A DNA stretch of 64,000 nucleotides from Lentinus brumalis. Lineage: Eukaryota > Basidiomycota > Agaricomycetes > Polyporales > Polyporaceae. The position numbers and the translations under genes were made by a program. The notes under the pieces are model-generated. The model was not told the origin of the DNA. It did not search any database and worked only from the letters and a program-made list of their open reading frames with translations. The number at the start of each line of letters is the position of its first letter. Within the stretch, counting starts at the first letter, position 1. Below are positions 46,078 to 56,763 of the stretch, piece after piece. The stretch spans positions 3,038,001 through 3,102,000 of the forward strand of contig MARA01000002.1 in the NCBI GenBank assembly GCA_001792895.1, written 5' to 3'.

Positions 46078-46545
46078 GTGTGTAGTGCGCGCATCACGCG
46101 CTATACCGATATTCAGCATATACACATCGACAGGTTGGTAGAGTACTCATTACAATATTACTGTGTCTGTCACATCATACATACGTCGTATGCGAGAGGC
46201 CAGCAAGCCAGACATGTGCCGACCACGGCAACACCCAGATGGATCTAAGCACCTGTCTCCACCTTCGTCTCCAAAGCTAGAGAAGACGACGATGGAAGTT
46301 CTACCTTGTCTTCCTCGCCGCAATTATTGTAGACGCAATATGCGGGAGGTGCGAATAGGTGAGGGATTCCCGGAACTTCGTAAGGGCGTAGTATGGCTAT
46401 GGACACCAACGTGGAATGTAGGACCCGCCCCCTGTATGAAGAGAAAGTCAAGTCAGTATAGCACGTATATCCCGATGAGGACTCGCGACACCCTATGGCA
46501 AGCAACATCAGTGACGTCTTATGGTACCAGTGAGAAGTGATGAAC

Positions 46546-47877
46546 TTACCACTGTCCTGCCGATCCGCCAGTTATAGCGCGTAGGCGTTGCGCCGGGTTG
46601 TACCTTGAGTTAGATATAGTCCAACGAGCGGCCGGAGATGTCATTTCCGTGGCGATGGGTTTCAAACGTATGGTGTAGCAGGAGAGGAACGCAATGTTAA
46701 AACCCGTGCGGGCATCTGCAATCCTGGAGAGTAGGCGGAGCCAATGCGACATAATGATGACAGCACCGTCGCAGGTGCACCGGAACGGTCTGATGCTCAA
46801 CCCCCGCAAAAACCGGAGATGACCAGCGTGAGTAGCGAGGTGAGTGAGGGCGATCTGTAGAAGGGGCGTCTTAATTATTAGCCGGACAACAGCGTGGATA
46901 TGCGCGTACCGTATGAAGCCTACGAGTGTTAGGAGATACGAAGACATCACGGATATGGAGGGACAGGCAGATATGCCGCATGTTCGGGAAGATGGAGGCA
47001 ACGTCAGCCAACAGAGTCGGCTCCTGTTCCACAGAAGTGCTATACGCGAGGGTTTCTATCCCGACGCGGCCCGGATACGATCGATACGCCTCAAGGAAGG
47101 GATATATGTCGTCCAGGTGAGTCATGCCATCGTTAAGCATGATGGCCTTGAGTGCGCGAAAGGAGGACAAATCGTGGAGGACTTCGGGATGGGAGGAGCG
47201 GATCCCCTTCAGGGCCCCGGCCGCCAACTTGCAATTGTTGTAGCGTGGATCGTCGGGATGCCAACGTGACAGAAGTGCGCTGGGTTCGCTACGGCGGACC
47301 CCGGATTGACGCAGTGACAATCTCGCCAGAGGTAGGGACCTCGTATCGAAGTCGAATGCGAAATATTTCAACATGCACGCATGCTCTAGCAGCTCGCAGA
47401 GCATGGGCATCGCCACTTTGTCGACTTGGATGTCAGTAGTGACGTACGTGAGCGTGCGGACCGCAGAGATTGGTGGTTTGCGCGAGTAGCCGCTGGTGCC
47501 TTCTTCCGTATACAGCAACATGCAGTGCAGGATTGGTAGCGCATCGTTGTTCGAGAGGAAGACGTCGTGGTACATGACCAGGACACACGCATCATGAATG
47601 GTTCGTGAGACCGCTGCAAGCCGGCACAATTCCGGGAGTGGCAGGTTCTCCGCGATACCGGCGTAGACCTCTTGAGGAAGAGATGCTCCTCGAGGATTGA
47701 TGGTTCTGCAACGAAGTGAGCGCATGAAGCTCAAGGAATGAATAGCGGAACGTACGGTGGCAGCGGGGAGGCCGGTTCCGGCTGGACGATGGCAGGGTGG
47801 CACAAGGAGTCCAGCATGGCATTGAAACAGAACGGCATGTCTCGCCGGTACTGTTCAGCCTGCATCGTTGTGTTCAT
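46546..47877 (-). CDS. F-box protein, 408 aa (paralogue of the gene at 40272)
   Basis: Three exons on the minus strand: 47756-47877, 46910-47705 and 46546-46854. It has the same phases and the same arrangement as the gene at 40272. The first exon encodes CFNAMLDSLCHPAIVQPEP. The F-box is LPQEVYAGIAENLPLPELCR, then LAAVSRTIHD. The LRR-like region contains FRALKAIMLNDGMTHLDDI, and the end repeats the FNIAFLSCYTIRL segment. Residue identity to the first copy looks near one half by eye. The role is probably that of an SCF substrate adaptor. Another in-frame ATG lies four codons downstream of the chosen start. Confidence 0.72.
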
Positions 47878-48628
47878 AGGAGAATCGACAGCAACGAAGG
47901 TAGGTGTAGCGTTGGTACGGAGGATGGAGTGAGTAGCGGCTATGGCATGTTATATAGTGACGGAGAGGCGTACACTGCATGGTCGATCGCGGTGTTTCAG
48001 CAGCTGTAGCCCACTGTTCCGAAAGGTCTTCCTCCGTGGGGTTTCATATGTCGTGGCTACAAAAGCGGAAGGACGCAGTCACTGCCATGTTCTTACATGC
48101 ACATATTCCTTACAAGGAGGCTGATACATTCTTTCGTCCGTCGCGTAAGCGGCGCCTTTGACGGCCGGTCAGCGGCTTGCGGACCAAGAGAATTCCACGT
48201 GTCGATTTCAAAGGAGCGTAGGTCCTCGATCATGGACTCAACAAGCGGTCGATGGTACGGTGGAAGAAGTCGCCATACAAATCGGGATATGCCGGATGTG
48301 ATTCGATAAGCTTGCGTGGCGGTGCTAACGATAAGCCAGCCGTTTGTTTCACCCGACCGCCATCTACGCAAGTACACCCGCTCGCTTGCTGCTCTTTCTT
48401 GGAAGTACTGATATCGGAACGACTTGCCAAATCTGAATCCGCCGGAGGAGGACACCAGACGCTTGCATTGTCCCATTCAATCCTATGCGTCACATAGCGT
48501 CGCAACTCGGGACTATCGCGCCACCTAGCTGTGCCTACGAAGACAACCATGCAGGAATTCTGAACCCGTGCTGAGACAGAGTCCTGATCGTACGGTGAGC
48601 GTACCGCGTTTGCGAAAGGAAATCGTGC

Positions 48629-49063
48629 TTACACCATTGCCACCCTTCTCGCTGCACAGTGATCCCGCAAGCGCATGTGGACCAGTGAATGATTCCTGTG
48701 TTGTCCCACCCTGAACACGAATAGTTCTCCGGAGAAGTCGCGGCATCCTGTGTCGGTCGTAAGGGGATCTGCTTCGGCATGCGCACAGACGTAGTACACC
48801 AAGTACCGCGCGTGCGTGTAAGGCGGCGATCCTTGAACAACGTCGTCCACAAACGCTACTATGGGAACTGAAAGTTCTGCGAACATGGACGACACGACAG
48901 GTACGTCGACGCAACGCAGTCCGTGACGATAGCGATGAAGATGCTGCTGTTCGTAGTGCATACGGCCTCGCGCGAGGCGGTACCCGCGAACATACACGTC
49001 CTGGGAGGTCAGTATGTCTCACGAGACGATACGACGGGTAGTACATACCAGGTGCGCCATCAT
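48629..49063 (-). CDS. unknown protein, 128 aa
   Basis: Two exons on the minus strand: 49049-49063 (MMAHL) and 48629-49000, with a 48-nt intron (GTATGT donor, CCCAG acceptor). The frame is clean and rich in Tyr, Arg and Val (VYVRGYRLARGRMHYEQQHL, and SVPIVAFVDDVVQG). A GELFVFRVG segment near the end faintly recalls the VVLK segment of the MYND-associated family. Further coding-like sequence continues on the minus strand at 48230-48550 (EWDNASVWCPPPADSDLAS) and may belong to the same gene through an unresolved intron. Confidence 0.4.
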
Positions 49064-49413
49064 TCAGCGAGCACACTCTGAGGATGCGCAGACCCTCGTT
49101 ATATAGCTTTCCCGTCATGCTTTCCCCGACAAGGTATACGTCCGGTTAGGAATTGCAGCCCTCTGCGTCACAACAATGGTGCGTGCTTGTGATAATCCAA
49201 TCTCATTTCTATTGCGAGAGAGTGTACAGCCCGATACGTGTGTCAGTATCTTCGACGGTGGCACTATGTGGTTGGAACACCTATGTATCTGTGCGTGCAG
49301 GGTCATCGAGCGATGTGTCTACATTGCCCACAATCGTATGGCGATGAGTCGCACCGCGTCGTTGGTACTCCTCAACTACGGCGATTGTCTCCAGGTTCGA
49401 GGGGTGCTGGCTA

Positions 49414-49686
49414 TCACCGTGAGCCAACGAAACATGTCGTTCTGCGTAGTGTGGTACGCACGGTATCCTCGAGGTTGGGCACGAGTGCCAGTGACTCTTT
49501 AGCGGTGCCTTCCGTCATGAAGAGGTCGAGAATGTGTAAGGGCGGCACAACTTGCACGGTAGCGAGGGAGCGAAACGCATACATGGGTTGATATCTGTTG
49601 ATATACCGGTGTACAAGTGCTATTTGCTTCAAATTCCGTACACGGACAGTGAAGAAGAGGTCGTCTGAACGTAGCTCTTTGACATA
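49414..49686 (-). CDS. coding-like frame, possibly LRR or F-box fragment
   Basis: A minus-strand open frame with good coding character: ELRSDDLFFTVRVRNLKQIA, then RYQPMYAFRSLATVQVVPPL and ESLALVPNLEDTVRTTLRR. It resembles the repeat region of fungal F-box/LRR proteins, which is inference from composition. A TATATA word about 20-30 bp upstream of an ATG at 49686 could be its promoter, but that ATG is one base out of frame with the rest, so either a base is missing in the AAA run at 49679-49681 or the start is elsewhere. The 3' continuation is unresolved. Confidence 0.33.
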   Translation of the reverse strand, partial: YVKELRSDDLFFTVRVRNLKQIALVHRYINRYQPMYAFRSLATVQVVPPLHILDLFMTEGTAKESLALVPNLEDTVRTTLRRTTCFVGSR

Positions 49687-49763
49687 CTATGCTGGGGGTC
49701 CCGGTATATACAACATCGCAACAGGGTTGAAGTTGCGACTGCGCGGGATTTTTGCGGAGCGCC

Positions 49764-50521
49764 ATGTACGTAACTAACCAAAGCGGTGGTGCAGGAAACC
49801 GTGGTGGCGATAAGAAGGATGGCCGACGTCGGTACGAAATTGTACAAGCACCCATCTACCTCATGCCTTTCATCATACCGCCGCCGCGTCCGTCTGAGCC
49901 AGCGGTGTCCCCGGTGGCTGTTGAAAGTGCTCGCGAGCAAACTCAGGACTTGGAACTCGGGACTGGTGTCCAGGCACCCGCTACTGTCGAAGGCCACTCG
50001 GCATCTCGAGCTACCCAGACACCTACAGCAAGGCATCGAACTGAGCAGAGAACGTCGCGGGTACCCCACCGTCCGCCTACCGACCAGGATTCGATAGCCA
50101 CGATTGGTGCGCTCAACCGAGGGGCCGAGGTGGATTTGGAGGATGACCGATTGCAAGCGGAACTGAGGCGTATTTTGATGGCTACGGCGTACATTGAACC
50201 GGTAAGCATAGGCCTTCATGTTTGGCCACCGGATCCCGTAGCCAGCAGATTACTGATTCGTCCGAGTAGATGATCATGGTTACAGTGATCGACGTGCTGC
50301 ACACACGCGATGGAGTGCCCAGGGTTCGGGTTCGAGTCAACGTTGTCCCACGGTTTCGCGCAGGATACGGTCACTATGCGCGTTTCTGGGAGAGTGTTCG
50401 GGCATCCACGACATCTATTATCACCTCATGCATTCAAGATGTCATGCGGATTGCCATGACCGCAGTGATGGGTAACGAAGGAGTCGGGGGAGTGAACGAG
50501 GCTGCCGGACGATCAAGTTAG
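49764..50521 (+). CDS. unknown protein, 229 aa
   Basis: Two exons: 49764-50201 and 50270-50521, with a 68-nt intron (GTAAGC donor, TAG acceptor, phase 0). The first 60 residues are basic with a short hydrophobic segment (IYLMPFIIPPPRP). The middle is Glu/Thr-rich and probably disordered. The C-terminus looks folded, with β-like VTVIDVLHTRDGVPRVRVRV followed by helices (FWESVRASTTSIITSCIQDV). No family was recognised. Confidence 0.5.
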
Positions 50522-51349
50522 GTCCTGGGTCCTCTAATTTCGTTGTCGCGAGACTCCAGATGTAACGGGATGATGCTCCTTATGCAATATACCGGTCTGG
50601 TGACGACTTCTGCATGTGTCTACCGCATGCAGGAAAGCATACACACCTGTTGCAATGGCGTCTTGTGGCAAATCGGTACGTAAACGAGATGCTTCCTATG
50701 GGCCGAACACTCGCAATTCTGCCAACAGGTGTACTCACTTCGCTTGGCTGCGGGCGCAGACGTGCGTAGGTGGGAACGGGGTGCACTCTGTGGACAATGA
50801 CAAACCGCATGAGGCAGGCGGTACAACCGCGCACCCACGCAATTGAACTGCATAGGGCGTGTACACTCCGAGTGGTCGGGGTATGCGGCACTCCACATCT
50901 ATCGAAGGGCGGTTACCAATCTAGTCAACTTCAAGCAGGGATTAGTGAAGCTTCGGTCTCGGAATACCCACGGAAACCCGAATCGCTGCCGTACCCTGAC
51001 TGGTTCTAAGTTACCTAGGTCGTAGATTGCGACCGTTACCCAAACCTGGTTACGGCTCACACGGAAACGGAACCAGGTGCGGGCCAGTCCTCATATCAAT
51101 GCAGAGACGTGGCGGAAATTCAGGTGACCATATTTGGAACGGTTCAATACAGACGCCGAGGAGTACTTACCTCTATCGATACGTAAGGCCGCACAACGGA
51201 AGGGAAGCGGCTGGTTGATCTCAGGAGCTGATCACAACTTGCGATCTTACTGACTTGGCCGATAGAACTAGGTGCAACATCAGCCCGTTCTTCATCGCCG
51301 TCCGACGGTGATCTTCTCGCCCTCCGGTGTCTCTTGTGCTCTTGAATCC

Positions 51350-52536
51350 ATGTGGTCCCTCTTTCACATGATTTGCATCGTCTGTGGGAAGGCGTGCAAG
51401 TGTATGTGTAGCGCATGTCAGCATATGCAGTATTGCAGCTACGAATGCGCTCTTATTGTGAGTATATTGATACTGGGCATGCGCCAATGGTCGAGACTGT
51501 TTTGAGATTATCGTTGATGCATTTGGTCCGCGATTGACTGCAATCATTCAACAGGACTGGCCGCGGCATTACCCCAATGTTCCCCGTTTGTACTCGCGAG
51601 CGCAAACCGCCAGGCCCGACAGCGCTGTAACGCAGACGCACTGGCAGCACGAGATCGGTCGGCCGTTTCGCCGCCCATCGGCTGGCCTGTCGGGACACAT
51701 GGGATAACTGGCACACCGACTTCTACCATGAAGTACGCTGCGTTCGCCGAAGGATACAGATCGACGCGCTGCTCATCGAACTCCCATACTACGGTCATCG
51801 TCGGAAGATGTGAGTGGCAGGTGGACGCAGGAGGATGGGCAGGGAGCATGTCTTACCTGAGGCCGAGTTGGAGCCATCCAGGAAGCCGAAGAACTTCATT
51901 TGTCGGCGCAGTCGAGTCGGGTTCAACTGTGGCCAACGAAGAAGGCCGTAGGGAATATGGCACGGCTGGACTCGGTACTATCCGGGGCGGCCGAACTGCG
52001 CTGGGAAACGTGTACGGCAGACGATTCGAGAGCGTCCCGATCACGCACTATGTGACGGACTTCGAAGGGAGTGCGGTCCGGAAGGTGAAGGGTTTCATGT
52101 TTGCGAGCAACTTTGGTATGTTTCCGGTCAGCGGTGTACTGGGTTATGCGTAACGCTGATTCACCTTATTATTGCAGAACACCCGTGCACGGTTCACATC
52201 CCGTATGTATACAAGGAAGGCGTGGGGGCCCAGAGAGTTCGCCCGCACATCGAGCTATTCTTCAAGTCAAGCGACTGTCGCCGTTTGCTCGTAAGAAGTG
52301 GGTTCAACGGCCAAGTGCTGAGATACCCGTACGAGGTATGGTATGGCAAGGACGCATTCGACCAATTCGGACCCTACACGACATCCATAACGAACCTGTG
52401 CAACAATGGACTTCGACGGATGTGGTTCGGTACCATCATTGTGCTGAAGTTTGATGGGGAGTACTGCGATTTCTATCAAGACATCATTGACGGGGATCTT
52501 ATGCTACTTCGAGAGTATTTCAACGGTTTGTGGTAG
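51350..52536 (+). CDS. MYND-type zinc finger protein
   Basis: Exon 1 (51350-51457) and the start of exon 2 (51555) encode a complete MYND finger: CIVC, then CSAC, YCSYEC and DWPRHLPQC, giving the full C/H set. MYND fingers mediate protein-protein contacts. The last exon (from about 52177) encodes a folded C-terminal domain ending with RRMWFGTIIVLKFDGEYC and DLMLLREYF. The frame needs one extra base between 51568 and 51569 to connect the His of DWPRH to the final LPQC and to the long open frame after it (VLASANRQARQRCNADALAA). Exon borders between 51800 and 51890 could not be settled. Genes at 45011 and 63091 share the C-terminal domain. Confidence 0.65.
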
Positions 52537-52799
52537 GTAACACAGTGACAGATGTCTTTATTGCTTCTCAACGCGGTGTTTAGTGCTTCTCAATGCGGTA
52601 CAGTCCTACGTCAAGACCAACCGCAAGCATTTAGCTCGCGTACGCGATATTGCCTGGTGGCGAGTGAACAATCAGCCCTGAAGGGGTTGATCGGCCATCG
52701 CAGGGAAGTGATACTGGAGAACCGCTGGTGTGGGATATATGTTCAACTACTTGGGTGTGGATATCACAGTTCCTGCATTCGCCTGCAGCCACCCTCACG

Positions 52800-53516
52800 A
52801 TGGGCATTCGTATCGCTGTATCGTTGCCGACTCTGCAGCCCATTTTTGCCACACCTCCCGTCGAAATTCCGTCCGTACACCTGCCAGGAGGTAGTGCACA
52901 CAGAAGTCGCTCACGCGCGCCCGAAACCACAGACACATCCCTTGCACCTAGCGAATTCCTGCGCGTATATGGATCGCATGTGGTGCGACGTCATCCGAAC
53001 TCTGTAGGACCGTTTCCTCGAGAGGTCGTGACATGGGAGCGCACGCCGTCGGACATTGTGCCGCTCTACATCGATGTCCCCATTGCCATGCCCACCGTCA
53101 CAACCCCGTGGACGGTGAGCGTAGATCCCAGTGTTCGTATCAACAGCGGCATGCTGGTGGACCTCCCCGTCGTCGGTCTTGCGATCATTGGAGATGAGGT
53201 CCGGTCGAGCAGCCTTCCGACTCTCCGCGTCTTCAGGGCGAGTACCTGTCTGGACAATCACGACCTATACCTTGCCGTGCCCTCGCCGTGGACGTCACCA
53301 CCGGAGTCCTCTGTGCAGTGGTTGCGAAAGGCTCGATGTTGGTGGCGGCTCTCCTGCAGCACGCAGGACGAAGTTCGCGACAGACTAACAGGCAGGTGTG
53401 ACACAAGTTCGGTTACAGACCCCCCCGCTTACGATCCTGTACGATACAGCGCACACGGTCAAAGGTTCGGGGAGATGATGCTTGTTTGGGACAGACATTC
53501 GATACAATGGTCATGA
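52800..53516 (+). CDS. unknown protein with FPREVV motif, about 238 aa
   Basis: A single long open frame. It contains a Ser/Arg-rich segment, then VGPFPREVVTWERTPSDIVP and a β-like RINSGMLVDLPVVGLAIIGD stretch. The order of FPREVV followed by a MLxVxxxGxxA-like strand is also found in the gene at 45011 (PSFPREVVMECGITFEVVPP and SMLIVRNIGIIAYSM), so the two may be distant relatives. The true start may lie further upstream, since the frame is open to 52728. The 3' half is less convincing and may include intron sequence. Confidence 0.42.
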   Translation: MGIRIAVSLPTLQPIFATPPVEIPSVHLPGGSAHRSRSRAPETTDTSLAPSEFLRVYGSHVVRRHPNSVGPFPREVVTWERTPSDIVPLYIDVPIAMPTVTTPWTVSVDPSVRINSGMLVDLPVVGLAIIGDEVRSSSLPTLRVFRASTCLDNHDLYLAVPSPWTSPPESSVQWLRKARCWWRLSCSTQDEVRDRLTGRCDTSSVTDPPAYDPVRYSAHGQRFGEMMLVWDRHSIQWS

Positions 53517-53571
53517 GCGAGGCAGTAATAGACACGACGCTTGACTTCACGTCGACGTAGTTACAAGACCG

Positions 53572-54942
53572 TCACGCGGCTCTGCTTAGCGGGATATCCA
53601 GGTACTTAGCACGGAAGTCGGTAAAACACATGGTCTGCACGCACCGTGAACTGCATAGCCCTATCGTCTGAAGAGCCCGCCGCTCAACAAGATTTGCGCT
53701 TCCAGAGAAAGCGGACCATTGAGTACCATCTGCCGGATTTGGATGTGTGGTGCGATAAAAGGTGTAGCACGACGCATACAGGCGGCGAAGGTGAGGACGT
53801 GTTGATGAAACATCACGGAGTTCACGAATAACGGGGGCCACGTCGAAAGCTCCGCACCAGCAAAGACAACAGTGGGGTTCGTACGTCAAGGTACGCAGAG
53901 ACTGCATAGCCGATGGGTTCATTCGCAAGAACGTCAACACAGCCTTGGGACAACAAGTTACTGTTAGTTTTGGATGCCGTGAACCGATTCGGAGAGTTCG
54001 TACCTGCATGGAGTGAATTTGGGGAGGATATACTGTTCGCGATGTCTGCTGCATACTGAGGTGCAGGAGATGAGGGAATGTCCGTGCAACATCAGAGAGG
54101 ACGTGAACAGTATCTTCCATAGGAATGATACAACCAAAGGACTCAACAAACGACGCCCTCCCAGTACTTTGTAGGGATCCTAGGAAAAGCGACAGTCGCT
54201 CACGGGGGACTTCTTCGTCAAGAAACATCACCACCACCTTTCCAAAGATCACCATCAGTTCCATGATCCGCAGGGAAGGGACGCGCAGGCCTCGCAAGTT
54301 CCGTAGAATCCTCGGGGTCGAGAGCGGCGGTTTAGTGTGTTCCTTCTGCTCCCGCAGGTCTACTACCGACGGTTGAAGGTCTCCTACGAGAGTCAGGCTA
54401 TCGTGAAGCAGTTGCGCGACCTGGCGGTCTGACAGAGTGAGCTGGAAGAGATGGAGGTATCGCACACGGCATGTGTGTTTGAGTAGATTACCAAGGGAGG
54501 GTAAACACTCAACGTCGACTCGGGGTTCGCGGACTGATACGAGAGTTCGAGGATGTAGTGCACAGGGGGAAAGTGTCGATAACGCCCTGCAGGAGACGTA
54601 GGAGTGATGCTGACAAGTATGTGTGCGGCGTTGGTGTCAAGTAGATGAATCGACTTGTACAGCACCTCCGACGCGACGTCGTGGAGGCACAGGCTGGTAC
54701 GCGCGAGCTGCCGCAATTCATGATTTGCCATATAGCCGGCTATTCGACGGTGTAATTCGAGTGGGAGAGGAGATGGTTTCTCCCTGGAGATCCCTATACG
54801 GTTTACAGCTGATTATAAAGTGCAAAGTGGAACGTACATACTTGAGGTGCGCGTACGCGAAGACGTATCCAGCATGACCCAATGTACTGGAGTTGGCATC
54901 ACAGCTATGAACTTGTTTGCTGGAGCGAACGGCCATCATCAT
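53572..54942 (-). CDS. F-box protein with LRR-like repeats, about 437 aa, one-base frameshift
   Basis: Two exons on the minus strand: 54842-54942 and 53572-54783 (58-nt intron, phase 2). After a 33-residue leader comes the F-box (SPLPLELHRRIAGYMANHEL, then RQLARTSLCLHDVASEVLYK). The remaining sequence shows repeated L-x-x-L patterns of LRR type (LPSLGNLLKHTCRVRYLHLF, LRGLRVPSLRIMELM, FPHLLHLSMQQ). The frame moves by one base at the GGG run 54585-54587, directly after ITPTSPAG; the next frame continues as ALSTLSPCALHPRTLVSVRE without loss of coding character. A missing G is the simplest explanation. It differs from the two F-box paralogues at 40272 and 46546. Confidence 0.6.
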
Positions 54943-55233
54943 GGTCGTAGAGGGATATCACTGCGAAGCTGAGAAAGTGGAGAGCAATCGCAGAGGTGAC
55001 GCGTATGCAGGAGGGCGCGGTAAGTCGGGGTCGGGAGTAATGCAACGACACGGTCACTTACCAGGCGTGACGTCGAAGGTCAGAAGGAACTAGCGGGTAT
55101 AAACACGTAATCGTTCTCCGTGACATTTCGATTTTGCTTCGTGAGAACTGTATACGATGTGATAACGTGTACTAAGACTACTACTCGTTAACATTCTAAC
55201 TAACACGATGAAGACTACCAACGGGAACGTACC

Positions 55234-56122
55234 CTACGTGAGACACCAGCCACAAAGACGATGGTTAACAACCTGGCGGCCGAGGTAATCATCTGCTCCG
55301 AGCGGGTCGAGCGAGAACACAAGGATACCGGAGTCGGGACAATCCAAGTTCTCATCTCTGTCCTCGAGGTACGTCTCGTCATCAGACTCGGGATCCTCCT
55401 CCCAGCTCCAGCGGATTTCTTCTGACACGTCAAAGCCGCGTTCGGTGTACTTGCGCACAGCCCTGGTGTCGGACGCGCTGAACGGGTTGTCCTTCACGAC
55501 GGCGACCCGGGCAAGGGTGAAGGTAGGGTACCCACACGCGAAGGTGTTGGGAGTGAGGTAGTTGACGACCAACGTGGACCAAAAGCCCAACAGCGGCGCG
55601 GTTGCAGACATGGTGTGACTCCTGATGATGTCGAGGGTAGCGTTCGACGGCAGTGCATACCGGATGAGCTGCTTGACGCTGTACCCGTCATCGTCCATTG
55701 CGTCACGGAGGTCTGCAGAATTGAAGAGGATGCGAGAACCTTTCGCGATGCCGGATTCGAGGGCCGTCCGAAATGTGTCGAATGTATCGTCCGGAACATA
55801 GATGTCGAGATCCTTCGACATCCAAGTCTCGTCCGGGAGGAAGAAACGAAGGGCGGAGGATCCTGAGATGACCGCGCCATGCGCACTGATAAGATCATTG
55901 AACGCATCGACGTCCTGGAAGTACGGGCGAACGAGGGCTCGGTAGCGCTCCTCCAGTACCCACCGAACGAGTCTGTATATCCGCCTGCAGACCCGTCTCC
56001 ACTTTAAGAGTGTCCGTATGTCGGATCGTTCCACTATCTCTAGGATGAGATCCGTGGGAACACTGGAAGCGCGTTGAGCGTGGTCACCCAACAACATTAG
56101 GTACGGTTACTCACCTCGACAT
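55234..56122 (-). CDS. F-box protein with nucleotidyltransferase-fold domain, 278 aa
   Basis: Two exons on the minus strand: an 8-nt first exon (56115-56122, ATGTCGAG) and 55234-56062, joined by a 52-nt GTGAGT...CCAG intron. The product begins MSSVPTDLILEIVERSD, an F-box helix, followed by WRRVCRRIYRLVRWV. The main domain has the pattern of a nucleotidyltransferase fold: ISGSSALRFF (glycine-serine helix start), then KDLDIYVPDD (acidic pair on a strand). Such F-box/NTase-like proteins are common in Agaricomycetes; activity has not been assigned. If the small exon is not used, translation could start at the ATG 56097, adding MLLGDHAQRAS. Confidence 0.65.
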
Positions 56123-56763
56123 GGGACTCGCGTCATATCCGGCTTCCACAACTGGCACTACGTTGCGAGATAGGAGCTGTTGACGCCTTGGTGGACGTAA
56201 GCTATGATGCTGGCTTTCCAGTCCGCAGCGTTTACTTACGACGACAACGCGGCACCATATGGTCCAGATGGAACCTCTGTATGCTGCGTTGGTATACCCG
56301 TCGCTTCGAGAGCGTGGCCTTGGGTGGACATAGCAGGAGACAGAACTTTTGAGCCCGCGGGGACCGGTGGATACAACAGTGAAGGGCGGCGGCGTAGCAG
56401 GTAGTCGACGGGTCCGGGAAAACGCAGTGACATTGCCACGGGTTAAGTAGGTTATGCCATAGCTTCGCAGTCTGCAGGTGGATAGTTGCGACATACACGA
56501 GAACTCAGGTGAGGGCAGTCACCCGATAGGGTCATGGCAGTGCACAGGATGAAACACGAAGCGCGCCTGGTCTAATTCGGATGCCGGATCAATTGAGAAC
56601 CCGGCTGTTTGCGGCACGGCGGTTTGCAACTTCCACGCTGCTGTTCGTCGCGACCAACAACCCATCCTACTCAGATGCAATCGGACACCATGTAATCGCG
56701 AAACACACGTGGTAAGACGGTGTTATACAGATACAAATGGTGCCCTGGCTCGGCTACTTCACT

